Positions 30,693 through 41,112 are shown, counted from the stretch's first letter. The stretch is DNA of 64,000 nt from Phocaeicola sartorii JCM 17136 = DSM 21941 (GCF_000614185.1 NZ_BAKM01000013.1:59506-123505), one strand, 5' to 3'. Numbers and translations are program-made. Notes: generated by a model from the letters alone, not told the origin.

Positions 30693-32041
30693 ACTTCTGT
30701 GATCTTGTTTAAATTTTTAATATGATGTGCCAGCATCAGGCAGGCGGTGATAAAAGCCAAAAGATCGGATACAGGCATACTGAGCCAGATGCCGTTCAGT
30801 CCCCACCAATGAGGCAACAACAGCAAGCAGGGCAATAAATACAGCAGCTGGCGGGACAGGGAGAGGAAGATAGAAATTTTCGCTTTCCCGATAGATTGGA
30901 AGAAACTGGAAATCACAATTTGTATTCCCACGAAAGGAAACATCAGGACTCCGATTTGCAACCCAGTGCGTGCCAATGCTGTAAGTTCTTTATCGTCTGT
31001 AAACATATTAACAACCAAATTAGGGAAAAGTTCGCTGAAAACAAAGCCCAGCGAAGTGATGCAGCCCCCTGCAATCATGCAATATTTCAAGGTCTGCTTC
31101 ACCCGGTCGAATTTGTGTGCGCCATGATTATAGCCCACAATCGGCTGCATTCCCATAGTCAGTCCCATGATAACCATTACAAACAGCATCAGCAGGCGGT
31201 TCAATATGCCGTATGCGCCGATAGCCAGATCGCCCCCGTAGAGCAGCAAGCTTTTGTTGAATATAATGACAATGGCCGAAGCGCAGACATTCATCAGGAA
31301 TGGCGACATGCCGATACTGAAGATATTCTCTATGATCCGTTTCCTTAATTTGAATATTCCTTTCTTGAAGCGGATATAACTTTTTTCCTGCATGAAATGG
31401 CTCAGCACCCATACCATGCCGGCAAACTGTGAAAGGATGGTTGCTGTAGCTGCTCCGCGGATTCCCCAGCCGAGCCAGAAAATAAAGACAGGAGCCAGAA
31501 TAATGTTGCACCCCACCGTCAGCATGGAGGACAGCATCGCCTTTCGGGGATAACCGGTGGCACGCATGATGTTATTCAGCCCGATCATTACATAGGTGAC
31601 AGGACTTCCTATTAATATAATCTGCATAAAGTCGCGGGCGTATGGCAACGTGTCATGGCTTGCCCCGAAAAAGAACAGAATCTGGTCTAGAAACAGCAGG
31701 GTGATGCCTCCGTAGAAAATAGAATTTATCACACAAAGCACCGTTACGTTTCCCAGCACCTTCTCGGCACCGTCCGTATCTTTCTGTCCCAGACGGATGG
31801 AAGAAATGGTGGCGCCACCCACCCCGACCAGTGTACAGAACGCCACCAGCAGGTTCATCAACGGAAAAGAAATAGCCAAGCCCGAGATAGCCATGGCACC
31901 GACACCGTGTCCGATAAACACACTGTCAATGATATTGTACAGTGATGTCAGTGTCATCCCTATGATGGCAGGAATAGAGTACTCTAGAAGCAGCTTTCCT
32001 ACTTTTTCTGTACCCAGTATGTGCGGGTTGTTTTCTCTCAT
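30689..32041 (-). CDS. MATE-family multidrug/cation efflux transporter
   Basis: About 450 residues from ATG 32039-32041 (MRENNPHILGTEKVGKLLL); an in-frame ATG 10 codons upstream is rejected because MATE proteins of this type start at this MRENN-like segment. Twelve transmembrane helices occur in two MatE repeats, the first with SLYNIIDSVFIGHGVGAMA and the second with INRLLMLFVMVIMGLTMGMQPIVGYN. The family exports cationic drugs or metabolites in exchange for Na+ or H+. It is the first gene of a two-gene operon with the antiporter. A minus-strand TAACTTTG lies 28-35 bases upstream. Confidence 0.92.
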   Translation of the reverse strand: MRENNPHILGTEKVGKLLLEYSIPAIIGMTLTSLYNIIDSVFIGHGVGAMAISGLAISFPLMNLLVAFCTLVGVGGATISSIRLGQKDTDGAEKVLGNVTVLCVINSIFYGGITLLFLDQILFFFGASHDTLPYARDFMQIILIGSPVTYVMIGLNNIMRATGYPRKAMLSSMLTVGCNIILAPVFIFWLGWGIRGAATATILSQFAGMVWVLSHFMQEKSYIRFKKGIFKLRKRIIENIFSIGMSPFLMNVCASAIVIIFNKSLLLYGGDLAIGAYGILNRLLMLFVMVIMGLTMGMQPIVGYNHGAHKFDRVKQTLKYCMIAGGCITSLGFVFSELFPNLVVNMFTDDKELTALARTGLQIGVLMFPFVGIQIVISSFFQSIGKAKISIFLSLSRQLLYLLPCLLLLPHWWGLNGIWLSMPVSDLLAFITACLMLAHHIKNLNKITEV

Positions 32042-32068
32042 TCGCGTTTTTATTATTTTTAAGCTTTG

Positions 32069-32076
32069 CAAAGTTA
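32069..32076 (-). promoter_or_regulatory. Candidate -7 element (TAACTTTG) for the MATE-antiporter operon
   Basis: On the minus strand TAACTTTG fits TANNTTTG, 28 bases before the MATE start. The expected -33 TTTG is not evident. Confidence 0.5.
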
Positions 32077-32130
32077 GGAATATGGAGGATTATTCGGACC
32101 TTTGCGGAGTTAAATCAAACTAAAAGTAAT

Positions 32131-32763
32131 ATGAATTCAACAAAAAGCATGGCAGCTTTATTCGATTTTGACGGAGTGGTGATGGACACTGAGACTCAGT
32201 ATAGCATATTCTGGAACGAACAAGGACGGAAATACCATCCGGAACTTCCCGAGTTCGGCCGGTTGATAAAAGGGCAGACCTTGACACAGATTTACACTAA
32301 ATATTTTGCCGGAATGGAAGATGTGCAACGTGAAATTACAGAAGATTTGAACAATTTTGAAAAAAACATGTTATATGATTATATTCCGGGCGTAGAGGAA
32401 TTCCTGAAAGAATTGAAGGAAAACGAGGTAAAGATAGCGATAGTCACAAGTTCAAATGAGATGAAAATGAACAATGTATATAAAGCACATCCGGAACTGA
32501 AACAAAGTGTAGACCGTATCCTCACCGCCGAAATGTTTACCCATTCCAAACCTGACCCCGAATGTTTCCTGTTGGGTGCGACAGTTTTTGACACTGTGCC
32601 CGGGAACTGTGTGGTGTTCGAGGATTCGTTTCACGGGCTTGAGGCGGGAAACCGTGCCGGAATGACTGTGATAGGACTGGCCACTACCAATCCCGAAGAG
32701 CAAATACGCGATAAGCAGATGCTGTCATTCAGGACTTTAATGGGTTCAGTTTCGAAAAAATGA
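32131..32763 (+). CDS. HAD-superfamily phosphatase, beta-phosphoglucomutase-like
   Basis: 210 residues. The HAD motifs are in order: motif I DFDGVVMDTE (nucleophile Asp within ALFDFDGVV), a helical cap domain (about 18-85), motif II VTSSNE, motif III lysine in THSKPDPE, and motif IV VFEDSFHGLEAG. This is the beta-phosphoglucomutase/phosphatase subgroup (family of YcjU, GPP and sugar-phosphatases). The substrate cannot be assigned. It is divergent from the MATE gene and followed by panB after 69 bases; both may be read as one unit, but panB also has its own -7 candidate. The gene is intact. Confidence 0.9.
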   Translation: MNSTKSMAALFDFDGVVMDTETQYSIFWNEQGRKYHPELPEFGRLIKGQTLTQIYTKYFAGMEDVQREITEDLNNFEKNMLYDYIPGVEEFLKELKENEVKIAIVTSSNEMKMNNVYKAHPELKQSVDRILTAEMFTHSKPDPECFLLGATVFDTVPGNCVVFEDSFHGLEAGNRAGMTVIGLATTNPEEQIRDKQMLSFRTLMGSVSKK

Positions 32764-32796
32764 AGAATATAATGAGGTAATGTCAACTAAAACATC

Positions 32797-32804
32797 TACC
32801 TTTG
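32797..32804 (+). promoter_or_regulatory. Candidate -7 element (TACCTTTG) for panB
   Basis: TACCTTTG fits TANNTTTG and is 28 bases before the panB ATG at 32833. No clear -33 element is seen at the right spacing. Confidence 0.5.
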
Positions 32805-32832
32805 CAGCCGTTTTTTATAAATTAAAGTAAAT

Positions 32833-33654
32833 ATGGCAGGATATATTTCAGGCGATACACGCAAAGTAACGACTCACCGGTTGGTGGAAATGAAGCAGAG
32901 AGGCGAGAAAATTTCTATGTTGACCTCGTATGACTACACGACAGCGCAGATTGTGGATGGCGCAGGTATTGATGTCATTTTGGTAGGCGATTCCGCGTCG
33001 AATGTCATGGCAGGAAATGTGACCACACTTCCCATCACTCTTGACCAGATGATTTATCATGGAAAGTCCGTAGTCCGTGGAGTGAAACGTGCGCTCGTTG
33101 TGGTGGATCTGCCTTTTGGTACTTATCAGACTTCCGAATACGAAGCGGTGACCAATGCGATCAAAGTTATGAAGATTACGCACGCCGATGCATTGAAACT
33201 GGAAGGTGGCGTGGAGATCATTGATGCGGTAAAGAAAATCATTGCTGCCGGCATTCCCATCATGGGACACTTGGGACTGATGCCGCAATCTATCAATAAA
33301 TATGGAACCTATACAGTACGCGCCAAGGACGAGGAGGAGGCCGATAAACTGTTGAGCGACGCACATCTGCTGGAAGAGGCCGGATGTTTTGCGTTGGTGC
33401 TCGAGAAAATCCCCGCGTCACTGGCAGAGCGTGTGGCCAGGGAGCTGACCATTCCCGTTATCGGTATCGGAGCCGGCGGTGCGGTGGACGGCCAGGTGCT
33501 GGTCGTATCAGACATGCTGGGGATGACCAACGGTTTCAGCCCCCGTTTCCTCCGTCGTTATGCCGATTTGCATACAGTCATGACAGGAGCCATACAGCAG
33601 TACGTGGATGATGTGAAAAAAGGTGATTTCCCTAACGAAGACGAACAATATTAA
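32833..33654 (+). CDS. panB: 3-methyl-2-oxobutanoate hydroxymethyltransferase (ketopantoate synthesis)
   Basis: 273 residues, the standard PanB length. PanB transfers a hydroxymethyl group from 5,10-methylene-tetrahydrofolate to 3-methyl-2-oxobutanoate, giving ketopantoate, the first committed step to pantothenate and CoA. The TIM-barrel signature motifs are visible: [30 protein letters not shown] (metal-binding Asp), [19 protein letters not shown] and the catalytic glutamate region [10 protein letters not shown], followed by IGIGAGG. It is cytosolic and intact. The MFS transporter begins 15 bases downstream, so they may be co-transcribed without an obvious functional link. Confidence 0.97.
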   Translation: MAGYISGDTRKVTTHRLVEMKQRGEKISMLTSYDYTTAQIVDGAGIDVILVGDSASNVMAGNVTTLPITLDQMIYHGKSVVRGVKRALVVVDLPFGTYQTSEYEAVTNAIKVMKITHADALKLEGGVEIIDAVKKIIAAGIPIMGHLGLMPQSINKYGTYTVRAKDEEEADKLLSDAHLLEEAGCFALVLEKIPASLAERVARELTIPVIGIGAGGAVDGQVLVVSDMLGMTNGFSPRFLRRYADLHTVMTGAIQQYVDDVKKGDFPNEDEQY

Positions 33655-33669
33655 AAAGTTTTTGCCGAT

Positions 33670-34834
33670 ATGTATGATGACTTCTTCTTTCCGTATGAAA
33701 AGGCGAAATTATGGACAGGGAATATGGTTTTGTTATCCCTTTCCAATTTTTTGCTTTATGTATCGCTATACATGATGCTTCCTGCATTGCCTTTATGATG
33801 GTGCGGCATTGGTATTGCAGTTATGCGGAAGCAGGAGCGACCATTGCTGTTTTCGGGCTGGCCATGTTCCTTCCGGGAGCATTCAACAGCTATCTTATTG
33901 ATACATTTAAACGTAAAAGTGTGTGCTTCATAGCGATGTTCCTGCTGGTAGCATCCAGTCTGTTATATCCATACGTCGCCACTGTAGGGCTTGTGGTGCT
34001 GGTCAGAGCGCTTCAAGGGGGACTGTTCAGTGTCATAACTATGACAACGGGCAGTACATTGGTGATTGATGTCACCGCTTCCCGCCGCCGCACGGACGCC
34101 AATATCGCTTTTGCATGGGCGGGCCGTTTTGGAATGGCGGCAGGTCTTGCCTTAGGGGTCTATATTTATCCTTATTGGAATTTTCACTATATCATTTATA
34201 CCAGTGTGGCTTTAGGAACGTTGGCGTTGGTGCTGATTCCGGCGGTGAAAGTCCCTTTCCGTGCCCCGCTTAGTACTTTATGGTTCTCGCTGGACCGCTT
34301 TGTGTTGCCGCGTACCCTGTGGGCAGGTTTGAATATGATGATGGTAGCCATTGTTTTCGGCATATTGATCGCACATATTTATAATGAATTGTTTTATATC
34401 TGCATCCTGCAGGTCTTATCCTCTCTTTGCTACTTTTGAGTTACGTACTTTCCCATGCTTCCGGCCGTTCGGAGGTGGAGTTGGGACAGGCAGCAATGAT
34501 AGGAGGACTGTTATTGCTCAATTATTCCAATGGATTGATAAACAGTTATATAGCCGGCATCTTGTTGGGAATGGGGATCGGCACTACCGTGTCACGCTTC
34601 TTTATAAAAATGATCAGTCTGCCGAGGCACTGCGAACGGGGGACAGGAAACAATACCTATCAGTTGCTGTGGGAGGCAGGTGTGCTGGCCGGCTTCCTGT
34701 TTGAGAATATATGGACTGAGGGCCATCCCGATACCATTTACTGGATATGTATCGGTATCTGTGCCGTTCTGTTGCTGATGTATGAGCTCTTCACGCATCC
34801 GTGGTATTACAGAAAGATGGAGGAAAAACAATAA
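33670..34834 (+). CDS. MFS transporter (frameshifted near 33794 and 34410)
   Basis: About 388 residues after repair of two single-base losses. Translation from ATG 33670 gives MYDDFFFPYEKAKLWTGNMV and runs into a helix. It needs one extra T at about 33794 (PALPFMMVRHW) and one G at about 34410 (ILAGLILSLLLLSYV). About 12 hydrophobic helices are then present, with the N-domain loop NSYLIDTFKRKSV matching the MFS loop 2-3 signature. The C-terminal helix ends before HPWYYRKMEEKQ. No substrate can be inferred. It lies 15 bases after panB and 37 before the ABC-F gene. Confidence 0.8.
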
Positions 34835-34871
34835 AATATAGCAACTTAAATAAATTAATAATAGAAAGAAT

Positions 34872-36557
34872 ATGGCAGACGACAAAAAGATTATCTTTTC
34901 GATGGTGGGCGTAAGCAAAGCTTTCCAGGCGAACAAACAGGTATTGAAAGACATCTACCTATCCTTTTTTACGGTGCTAAGATCGGTATCATCGGTCTGA
35001 ACGGTTCGGGCAAGTCAACGTTGATGAAAATCATCGCCGGACTGGAGAAAAGTTATCAAGGAGAAGTGGTGTTCTCGCCGGGCTACTCTGTAGGCTATCT
35101 GGCACAGGAACCGCATCTGGATAATGAAAAGACAGTGAAAGAGGTGGTGATGGAAGGGGTGCAGAACATTGTGGACACGCTGGCGGAATATGAAGAAATA
35201 AACAACAAGTTTGGACTTCCCGAATACTATGAGGATCCTGAGAAGATGGATGCGCTCTTTGCCCGTCAGGCAGAGTTGCAGGATATCATTGACGCTACGG
35301 ACGCGTGGAATTTGGACAGCAAACTGGAACGCGCCATGGATGCGTTGCGCTGTCCGCCCGAAGACCAGCCGGTGAAGAACCTCTCGGGAGGTGAGCGCCG
35401 CCGTGTGGCATTGTGCCGCCTGCTGTTGCAGAAGCCGGATATCCTGTTGCTGGACGAGCCTACCAACCACTTGGATGCGGAAAGTATCGACTGGCTGGAA
35501 CAGCATTTGCAGCAATATGAAGGTACGGTAATTGCCGTAACCCACGACCGTTACTTCCTAGATCACGTAGCCGGATGGATTCTGGAACTGGATCGTGGCG
35601 AAGGGATCCCCTGGAAAGGAAACTACTCCAGCTGGCTGGAACAGAAAACCAAGCGCATGGAGATGGAGGAGAAAGTGGCCAGCAAGCGCCGTAAGACTTT
35701 GGAGCGCGAGCTGGACTGGGTGCGTATGGCTCCCAAGGCCCGTCAGGCAAAGGGAAAGGCCCGTTTGAACTCTTACGACAAGTTGCTGAATGAAGATGTG
35801 AAGGAAAAGGAAGAGAAACTGGAAATCTTCATCGAACGGTCCCCGTCTGGGAAACAAGGTGATCGAGGCCAAAGGGGTGGCGAAGGCATATGGTGACAAG
35901 CTGTTGTTCGACAATCTGAATTTCATGCTACCTCCTAACGGTATTGTCGGCGTGATCGGTCCCAACGGTGCCGGTAAGACTACGTTGTTCCGCTTGATTA
36001 TGGGACTGGAAACTGTAGACAAAGGAACTTTCGAGGTAGGAGAGACCGTGAAACTGGCATACGTGGACCAGCAGCATAAAGACATTGACCCCGCCAAGTC
36101 CGTTTATCAGGTAATCAGCGGTGGAAACGAGCTGATCCGTCTGGGCAACAGAGACATCAACGCGCGTGCCTACCTCAGCCGTTTCAATTTCTCGGGAGCC
36201 GATCAGGAGAAACTTTGCGGAATGCTTTCGGGTGGTGAGCGCAACCGCCTGCATCTGGCTATGGCGCTGAAGGAAGAAGGCAATGTGCTGTTGCTGGACG
36301 AGCCTACCAATGATATTGACGTGAACACGCTGCGTGCGCTGGAAGAAGGTCTGGACGACTTTGCGGGCTGTGCGGTGGTGATCAGCCACGACCGTTGGTT
36401 CCTGGACCGTATCTGTACCCATATCCTGGCTTTCGAAGGAAACAGCGAGGTATTCTTCTTTGAAGGATCTTATTCGGAATACGAAGAGAACAAGATGAAG
36501 CGTCTGGGCAATGAGGAGCCGAAACGGGTGCGCTATCGCAAGCTGATGGAAGATTAA
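34872..36557 (+). CDS. ettA: ABC-F ribosome-associated ATPase, EttA-like (frameshifted near 34968 and 35833)
   Basis: About 562 residues after repair, the length of EttA. Two ABC domains carry Walker [10 protein letters not shown] and GPNGAGKTT, signatures [11 protein letters not shown] and [11 protein letters not shown], and Walker [12 protein letters not shown] and [11 protein letters not shown]. There are no transmembrane segments, as expected for ABC-F. The [20 protein letters not shown] linker fits the P-site-tRNA-interacting region. EttA binds the ribosomal E site and gates translation by the ATP/ADP ratio. One T is missing from the run at 34965-34970 (giving IYLSFFYGAKIG) and two bases near 35833 (giving [18 protein letters not shown]). 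Such a conserved gene is rarely broken, so sequencing error is likely. Confidence 0.9.
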
Positions 36558-36589
36558 TGATATTTTTCCTGTTCAGACAGGGAGAGAAG

Positions 36590-36621
36590 AGAGGCGTATC
36601 AATCAAGGTGCGCCTCTTTTT
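36590..36621 (+). terminator. Rho-independent terminator after the ABC-F gene
   Basis: AGAGGCG (36590-36596) pairs with CGCCTCT (36611-36617), followed by TTTT. It sits between the convergent ABC-F and nuclease genes. Confidence 0.85.
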
Positions 36622-36674
36622 GCATCGGATATCCATACGTATGTGTAAAAGTGTGCATTCTGACCTGTGACGAA

Positions 36675-37532
36675 TTACGGTAATTCTTGTACCAGCTCCG
36701 CTTCAATTCTGTTTTCTACCTCATCCGGCAGGGCAGGAAAGAAGTCTATCTCCGTTCTTTTCTCTATACTATCTACAGTTACTACGTATTTTTTCAGTGG
36801 CTTATGTCCGGCGCTATTCGGGAAAATAAATCCCATGGCTTGCGGATTTTTCTTGTCATTTATCAGTATGACTTTATAGAAAGCATTGGGGACTGCCACT
36901 TTATTGTTGCCAATTCGTTTGGGGCGTTTGGTATCATATATAGGTCCGCAGGCAATATACACCGCTCCATATTTTTTTGCCCATTGGCGTGACTTTTCCT
37001 CCAGGTCATTCCAGTCACCGCGGTTCAGGTTCGGATTTTGCGGACAAATGTTGCTCATATAAAAAGATTCTTCCATGGCTTGTTTGCTCCATTTCATATC
37101 GGCGGCAGGTGCCATGTGCCCCCGGTCATATCCCGATTTGGTGTAATCTCCCGTGTATGCTTTGGCTCCACGTACGTCCGGGTCGGGCAGGAACTTGTCT
37201 GTCCGCTCCTCTTTTCCTTTTGTCTCTTTTTTAGTAAGTTCCCATGCTACCCATTGTGGGGTTTTGTAATCAGCGTTATAAGACAAGGTATATCCTTTAC
37301 GTTTCAATACCTGGCCGCCTGTACTTGATTGCATCATCGGAATTTCCAATGCACCGCCATGCTGAGTCGGGGTAAGTATTTCGGGCTTTTCTTCATTGCT
37401 TTCGATGGTAGGAATCTTATCAAACAGTTTCCCGTCAAACAACTGATATTTATAAGCCAGAAGCCCCAGCAATACTAAAATAAGGACGATTCTCAGAGGA
37501 CTATTGGATTGTTTCTTTTTCTTTGTGCTCAT
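36675..37532 (-). CDS. Membrane-anchored or secreted DNA/RNA non-specific endonuclease (NUC1 family)
   Basis: 285 residues. A short basic N-terminus and one hydrophobic segment (IVLILVLLGLLAYKYQLF) form an uncleaved anchor or signal. The nuclease domain (about 75-280) has the active-site motif DRGHMAPAADM (H139 general base) and the metal-binding Asn in NICPQNPNLNRGDW. The beta-beta-alpha-metal NUC1 family, which includes Serratia nuclease and mitochondrial EndoG, cleaves single- and double-stranded nucleic acids with Mg2+. Its external location suggests nucleotide scavenging or degradation of extracellular DNA. It is a single gene, divergent from the GH29 gene. Confidence 0.93.
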   Translation of the reverse strand: MSTKKKKQSNSPLRIVLILVLLGLLAYKYQLFDGKLFDKIPTIESNEEKPEILTPTQHGGALEIPMMQSSTGGQVLKRKGYTLSYNADYKTPQWVAWELTKKETKGKEERTDKFLPDPDVRGAKAYTGDYTKSGYDRGHMAPAADMKWSKQAMEESFYMSNICPQNPNLNRGDWNDLEEKSRQWAKKYGAVYIACGPIYDTKRPKRIGNNKVAVPNAFYKVILINDKKNPQAMGFIFPNSAGHKPLKKYVVTVDSIEKRTEIDFFPALPDEVENRIEAELVQELP

Positions 37533-37582
37533 ATTTGTTCTGTTTTAAGGGTGCAAAGATAGAATAAAATATAAAAATACAT

Positions 37583-37590
37583 TATCTTTG
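37583..37590 (+). promoter_or_regulatory. Candidate -7 element (TATCTTTG) for the GH29 operon
   Basis: TATCTTTG fits TANNTTTG and lies 67 bases before the GH29 start, in the divergent gap with the nuclease gene. The -33 box is not clear. Confidence 0.5.
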
Positions 37591-37656
37591 TCCATTATAT
37601 AGCTGTATATTTTAATAATACCGACATGCTATCCTAACTAATCAAACCTATTATAT

Positions 37657-39006
37657 ATGAAAAAGAACCGATTATCGTTGGCGTTCCTGGGTTTGCTGAT
37701 CGCAGCTTCCCCTTTACGGGCACAGGATACGCCGCAGAATGAAACAGTCGAGCAGAAAGACAAGAGAATGGAATGGTTTTCACAAGCCAAGTTGGGGATC
37801 TTTATCCATTGGGGCATTTATTCCGTCAGAGGAGTGTCCGAAAGCTGGTCCTTCTTTAACAACTACCTGCCCTATGATGAATACATGGAGCAGGAAAAAG
37901 GTTTCACAGCCTCCAAGTATGATCCGAAAGCTTGGGTGGATCTGATTAAAGAGAGTGGAGCCAAATATACAGTGATAACCACCAAACATCATGACGGAGT
38001 TGCGTTATGGGACACCAAAGTGGGAGATATCAGCGTAGTGAAAAGTACTCCGGCAAAACGCGATCTCATAGCTCCCTTTGTAAAGGAAGTGAGAAAACAA
38101 GGATTGAAGCTTGGTTTCTATTATTCTTTATTGGACTGGTCTCATCCCGATTACCCTAACAAAACCCGTACGGAAGTACGTTATAAAAATGATCCTGAAC
38201 GTTGGGCACGGTTCAACAAGTTCAATTTCGGACAATTGGCGGAGCTGAACAAGACCTGGAAGCCCGATCTGTATTGGTTCGACGGAGACTGGGAGCAAAG
38301 TGCGGAAGCATGGAATTCCAAAGGTATTGTAGATCTGCTCCGTTCGGATAATAAGAATGTGATTATCAACTCGCGCATACAGGGATATGGCGACTATGCC
38401 ACTCCCGAACAGGGAGTGCCGGTGGTGCGTCCCGAGGATAAATATTGGGAGCTTTGTATGACCATGAATGATTCATGGGGATATCAGCATACAGACAGCA
38501 ACTATAAATCACCCTATATCTTGCTTCGTACATTTGTAGACTGCCTGAGCATGGGCGGTAATCTTTTATTGGATATCGGTCCGAAAGAGGACGGTTCCAT
38601 TCCAGAAGAACAGATTGCTGTGTTAAAGGAGTTCGGCCGATGGACCAAGAAGCATAAAGAGGCCATCTATGAAACTCGCGCGGGGATTCCTGCCGAGCAT
38701 TTCCAGGGATATACCACACTGAATAAGGCGGGGGATATTCTTTATTTATACCTGCCTTACAAGCCTAACGGTCCGGTGGAAGTAAAAGGATTGGTGAACA
38801 AAGTGAACCGTATATGGGTGGTTGGTAACGGAGCTATGCTGAATTACAAGGTCTACAATAAAAATTATTGGAACTCAGTGCCGGGCAATCTCTACATTGA
38901 TGTACCCCAACAGGTACAGGATGAACAGATCACCGTACTGGCCGTGTTGCTGGACGGACCGATCAAACTCTATCGCGGAGTGGGACAAGTGCAAGATAAT
39001 AACTAA
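37657..39006 (+). CDS. GH29 alpha-L-fucosidase
   Basis: 449 residues with a signal peptide ending near PLRAQD. The GH29 barrel is clear: WFSQAKLGIFIHWGIYSV, the substrate-binding TTKHHDGVALWDT, LGFYYSLLDW, the nucleophile strand LYWFDGDWE (D209 is the likely nucleophile), and CLSMGGNLLLDIGPKEDGSI near the barrel end. A C-terminal beta-sandwich follows. The retaining enzyme releases alpha-linked L-fucose; whether it is the broad or the alpha-1,3/4-specific subgroup is not decidable here. It is periplasmic or surface-exposed. The CBM9/GHL10-like gene starts 18 bases after its stop, indicating an operon that acts on one glycan. No SusCD pair lies beside it. Confidence 0.94.
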   Translation: MKKNRLSLAFLGLLIAASPLRAQDTPQNETVEQKDKRMEWFSQAKLGIFIHWGIYSVRGVSESWSFFNNYLPYDEYMEQEKGFTASKYDPKAWVDLIKESGAKYTVITTKHHDGVALWDTKVGDISVVKSTPAKRDLIAPFVKEVRKQGLKLGFYYSLLDWSHPDYPNKTRTEVRYKNDPERWARFNKFNFGQLAELNKTWKPDLYWFDGDWEQSAEAWNSKGIVDLLRSDNKNVIINSRIQGYGDYATPEQGVPVVRPEDKYWELCMTMNDSWGYQHTDSNYKSPYILLRTFVDCLSMGGNLLLDIGPKEDGSIPEEQIAVLKEFGRWTKKHKEAIYETRAGIPAEHFQGYTTLNKAGDILYLYLPYKPNGPVEVKGLVNKVNRIWVVGNGAMLNYKVYNKNYWNSVPGNLYIDVPQQVQDEQITVLAVLLDGPIKLYRGVGQVQDNN

Positions 39007-39024
39007 CCTGAATCAGAAAAATAG

Positions 39025-41064
39025 ATGAAAAAACTTATTTATACCCTGTTGCTTCTGCTGGTTACATTTCCGGCAATGGCACAAAGCCTTTTTGAACAAT
39101 ATGAACGTTTTCTGACCGAACCGCGTACTTATGTATGTTATCGTCCGGATGGAAAATTGAAAATAGATGGTAAACTGAGTGAAAGTTCCTGGAACAAGGC
39201 GGCAGCTACCGCCCCGTTTGTAGATATAAGCGGCGAAGGATTCCCTACTCCCAAGTACGGGACTACCGCCAAGATGTTGTGGGATGATGAGTATTTATAT
39301 GTAGGAGCTGTTCTTCAAGAAGAGGATATCAAGGCGCGTCTTACCCAGCGTGATACCATCATCTATTATGACAATGACTTTGAAGTATTTATTGATCCGG
39401 ACAGCGACGGACACAATTATTTTGAAATAGAAACCAATGCGCGTGGCGTGATTTTCGACCTGATGCTGGACAAGCCTTATCGTTCGGGTGGAAACTTCAT
39501 GGTGCAATGGGACTGTCCCGGATTGAAGACTGCCATCCATTGTGAAGGTACGCTGAATAAATCAAAAGACAAAGATAAGTATTGGAGCGTGGAAATGGCC
39601 ATTCCTCATCAGGCGCTGACCATGAACTTTAACAATCCGTTGAAGGCCGGCAATACCTGGCGCATCAACTTCTCGCGTGTGCAGTGGCTGAAGGAAAAAG
39701 GACCCGAGGAAAATTGGGTATGGACTCCCACCGGAAGAATTGATATGCACATGCCCGACCGTTGGGGATATCTTTATTTCGTAGACAAGAAAGTGGGAAC
39801 CTCGCAAGATGAGTTGGTTTATCCATACAATCAGGCTATTTATAAATTGCTGTGGGCCATGTTCTACGCACAGCAGGATAATTATAGTAAACAACATAAT
39901 TATCTGCGCGCCACAGAACAATTCTTTTTGACCGACAGGGAGTTGAAGGATCTTCCGGCTGATGCCCGGATTGCGGTGGAGGCGACTCAGAACACTTATC
40001 AGATCGCTATAACCAATCCTGTTGAAGGAGTCCGTTATGTGATAAATAATGAAGGACGTTTCCGGACAGAAAAGATACCTGCCCGTGAAGTTAAAAACTG
40101 GTTATGGATGCGTCTGAACAACCGTTCGGATGCCGAATGGCAAAAGTGGTTTGCGTTGTTGAAAGAATGTGGTATTTCGGGTGTCATGTTCGAGGGATAC
40201 AATGAAAATATTTATCGCCTTTGCAAAGAAGCCGGTTTGGAGGCACATTATTGGAAATGGACGATGAACCGCAGGGAATTGCTGGACAAGCATCCCGACT
40301 GGTATGCCGTGAACCGTAAAGGCGAGTCTTGTCACGATAAACCGGCCTACGTGGATTATTATCGTTTCTTGTGTCCTAATCATCAAGGTGTGGCAGAGTA
40401 TTTGGCAGAAGACTATGTAAAGGAAGCCCATAAGCCATACGTGGATGGTGTTCATCTGGATTATGTCCGTATGCCGGATGTAGTCTTGCCTGTCAGCTTA
40501 TGGAAAAACTATGGTATCGAGCAGAAAGAAGAATTGCCGGAATATGACTATTGTTATTGTGATGTCTGCCGTGAATTGTTTAAAGCCAAAACAGGGCAGG
40601 ATCCGTTGGAATTAAAGTATCCGATGGAAAACCAGAGTTGGATTAATTTTCGTCTGGATGCCATCACTCGTGTGGTGGATGCCATTACCAAAGCGGTGAA
40701 AGCCGATCATAAAGCTATTTCTGCCGCAGTGTTCCCGGGGCCATCCATGGCTCGCAAGATGGTGCGCCAAGATTGGGGAGAATGGACGCTGGATGCTTAT
40801 TATCCGATGATTTATAATAAATTCTATTATGAAGGTCCTGAATGGATCGGTCGTTCGGTAAAGGAAAGCGTTGAAACGGTGAATGGTCGTGCCAAGATAT
40901 ATGCCGGACTGATGTTTGGTGACATTAAGGACAATTTTGAAGAGGCGCTGGATGAAGCATACAATAACGGGGCATCCGGTGTATCCTTCTTTGATGGTCC
41001 GGATGAAGAATATTTGCATAAATTCAAAGCTTATCTGGATAAGAGAGGGTTTGTAGTGAAGTAA
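39025..41064 (+). CDS. Secreted protein with CBM9-like domain fused to a GHL10/DUF187-like glycoside-hydrolase barrel
   Basis: 679 residues with a signal peptide ending near FPAMAQS. Residues about 35-245 form a CBM9-like carbohydrate-binding module (KIDGKLSESSWNKAA, MLWDDEYLYVGAVL, VFIDPDSDGHNYFEIE). Residues about 350-675 look like a TIM barrel of the glycosyl-hydrolase-like 10 family: GISGVMFEGYNENIYRLCKE, HYWKWTMNR, DGVHLDYVRMPDV and LDAYYPMIYNKFYY. The acidic residues in HLDYVR and ISAAVFPG-type strands could be catalytic, but no activity is established for this arrangement to my knowledge. It is co-transcribed with the GH29 fucosidase. A double hairpin follows its stop. Confidence 0.75.
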   Translation: MKKLIYTLLLLLVTFPAMAQSLFEQYERFLTEPRTYVCYRPDGKLKIDGKLSESSWNKAAATAPFVDISGEGFPTPKYGTTAKMLWDDEYLYVGAVLQEEDIKARLTQRDTIIYYDNDFEVFIDPDSDGHNYFEIETNARGVIFDLMLDKPYRSGGNFMVQWDCPGLKTAIHCEGTLNKSKDKDKYWSVEMAIPHQALTMNFNNPLKAGNTWRINFSRVQWLKEKGPEENWVWTPTGRIDMHMPDRWGYLYFVDKKVGTSQDELVYPYNQAIYKLLWAMFYAQQDNYSKQHNYLRATEQFFLTDRELKDLPADARIAVEATQNTYQIAITNPVEGVRYVINNEGRFRTEKIPAREVKNWLWMRLNNRSDAEWQKWFALLKECGISGVMFEGYNENIYRLCKEAGLEAHYWKWTMNRRELLDKHPDWYAVNRKGESCHDKPAYVDYYRFLCPNHQGVAEYLAEDYVKEAHKPYVDGVHLDYVRMPDVVLPVSLWKNYGIEQKEELPEYDYCYCDVCRELFKAKTGQDPLELKYPMENQSWINFRLDAITRVVDAITKAVKADHKAISAAVFPGPSMARKMVRQDWGEWTLDAYYPMIYNKFYYEGPEWIGRSVKESVETVNGRAKIYAGLMFGDIKDNFEEALDEAYNNGASGVSFFDGPDEEYLHKFKAYLDKRGFVVK

Positions 41065-41112
41065 TAACCCCGGACTGATAGATCCTTATATCAGAGAAAT
41101 AAATCTCTTTTT

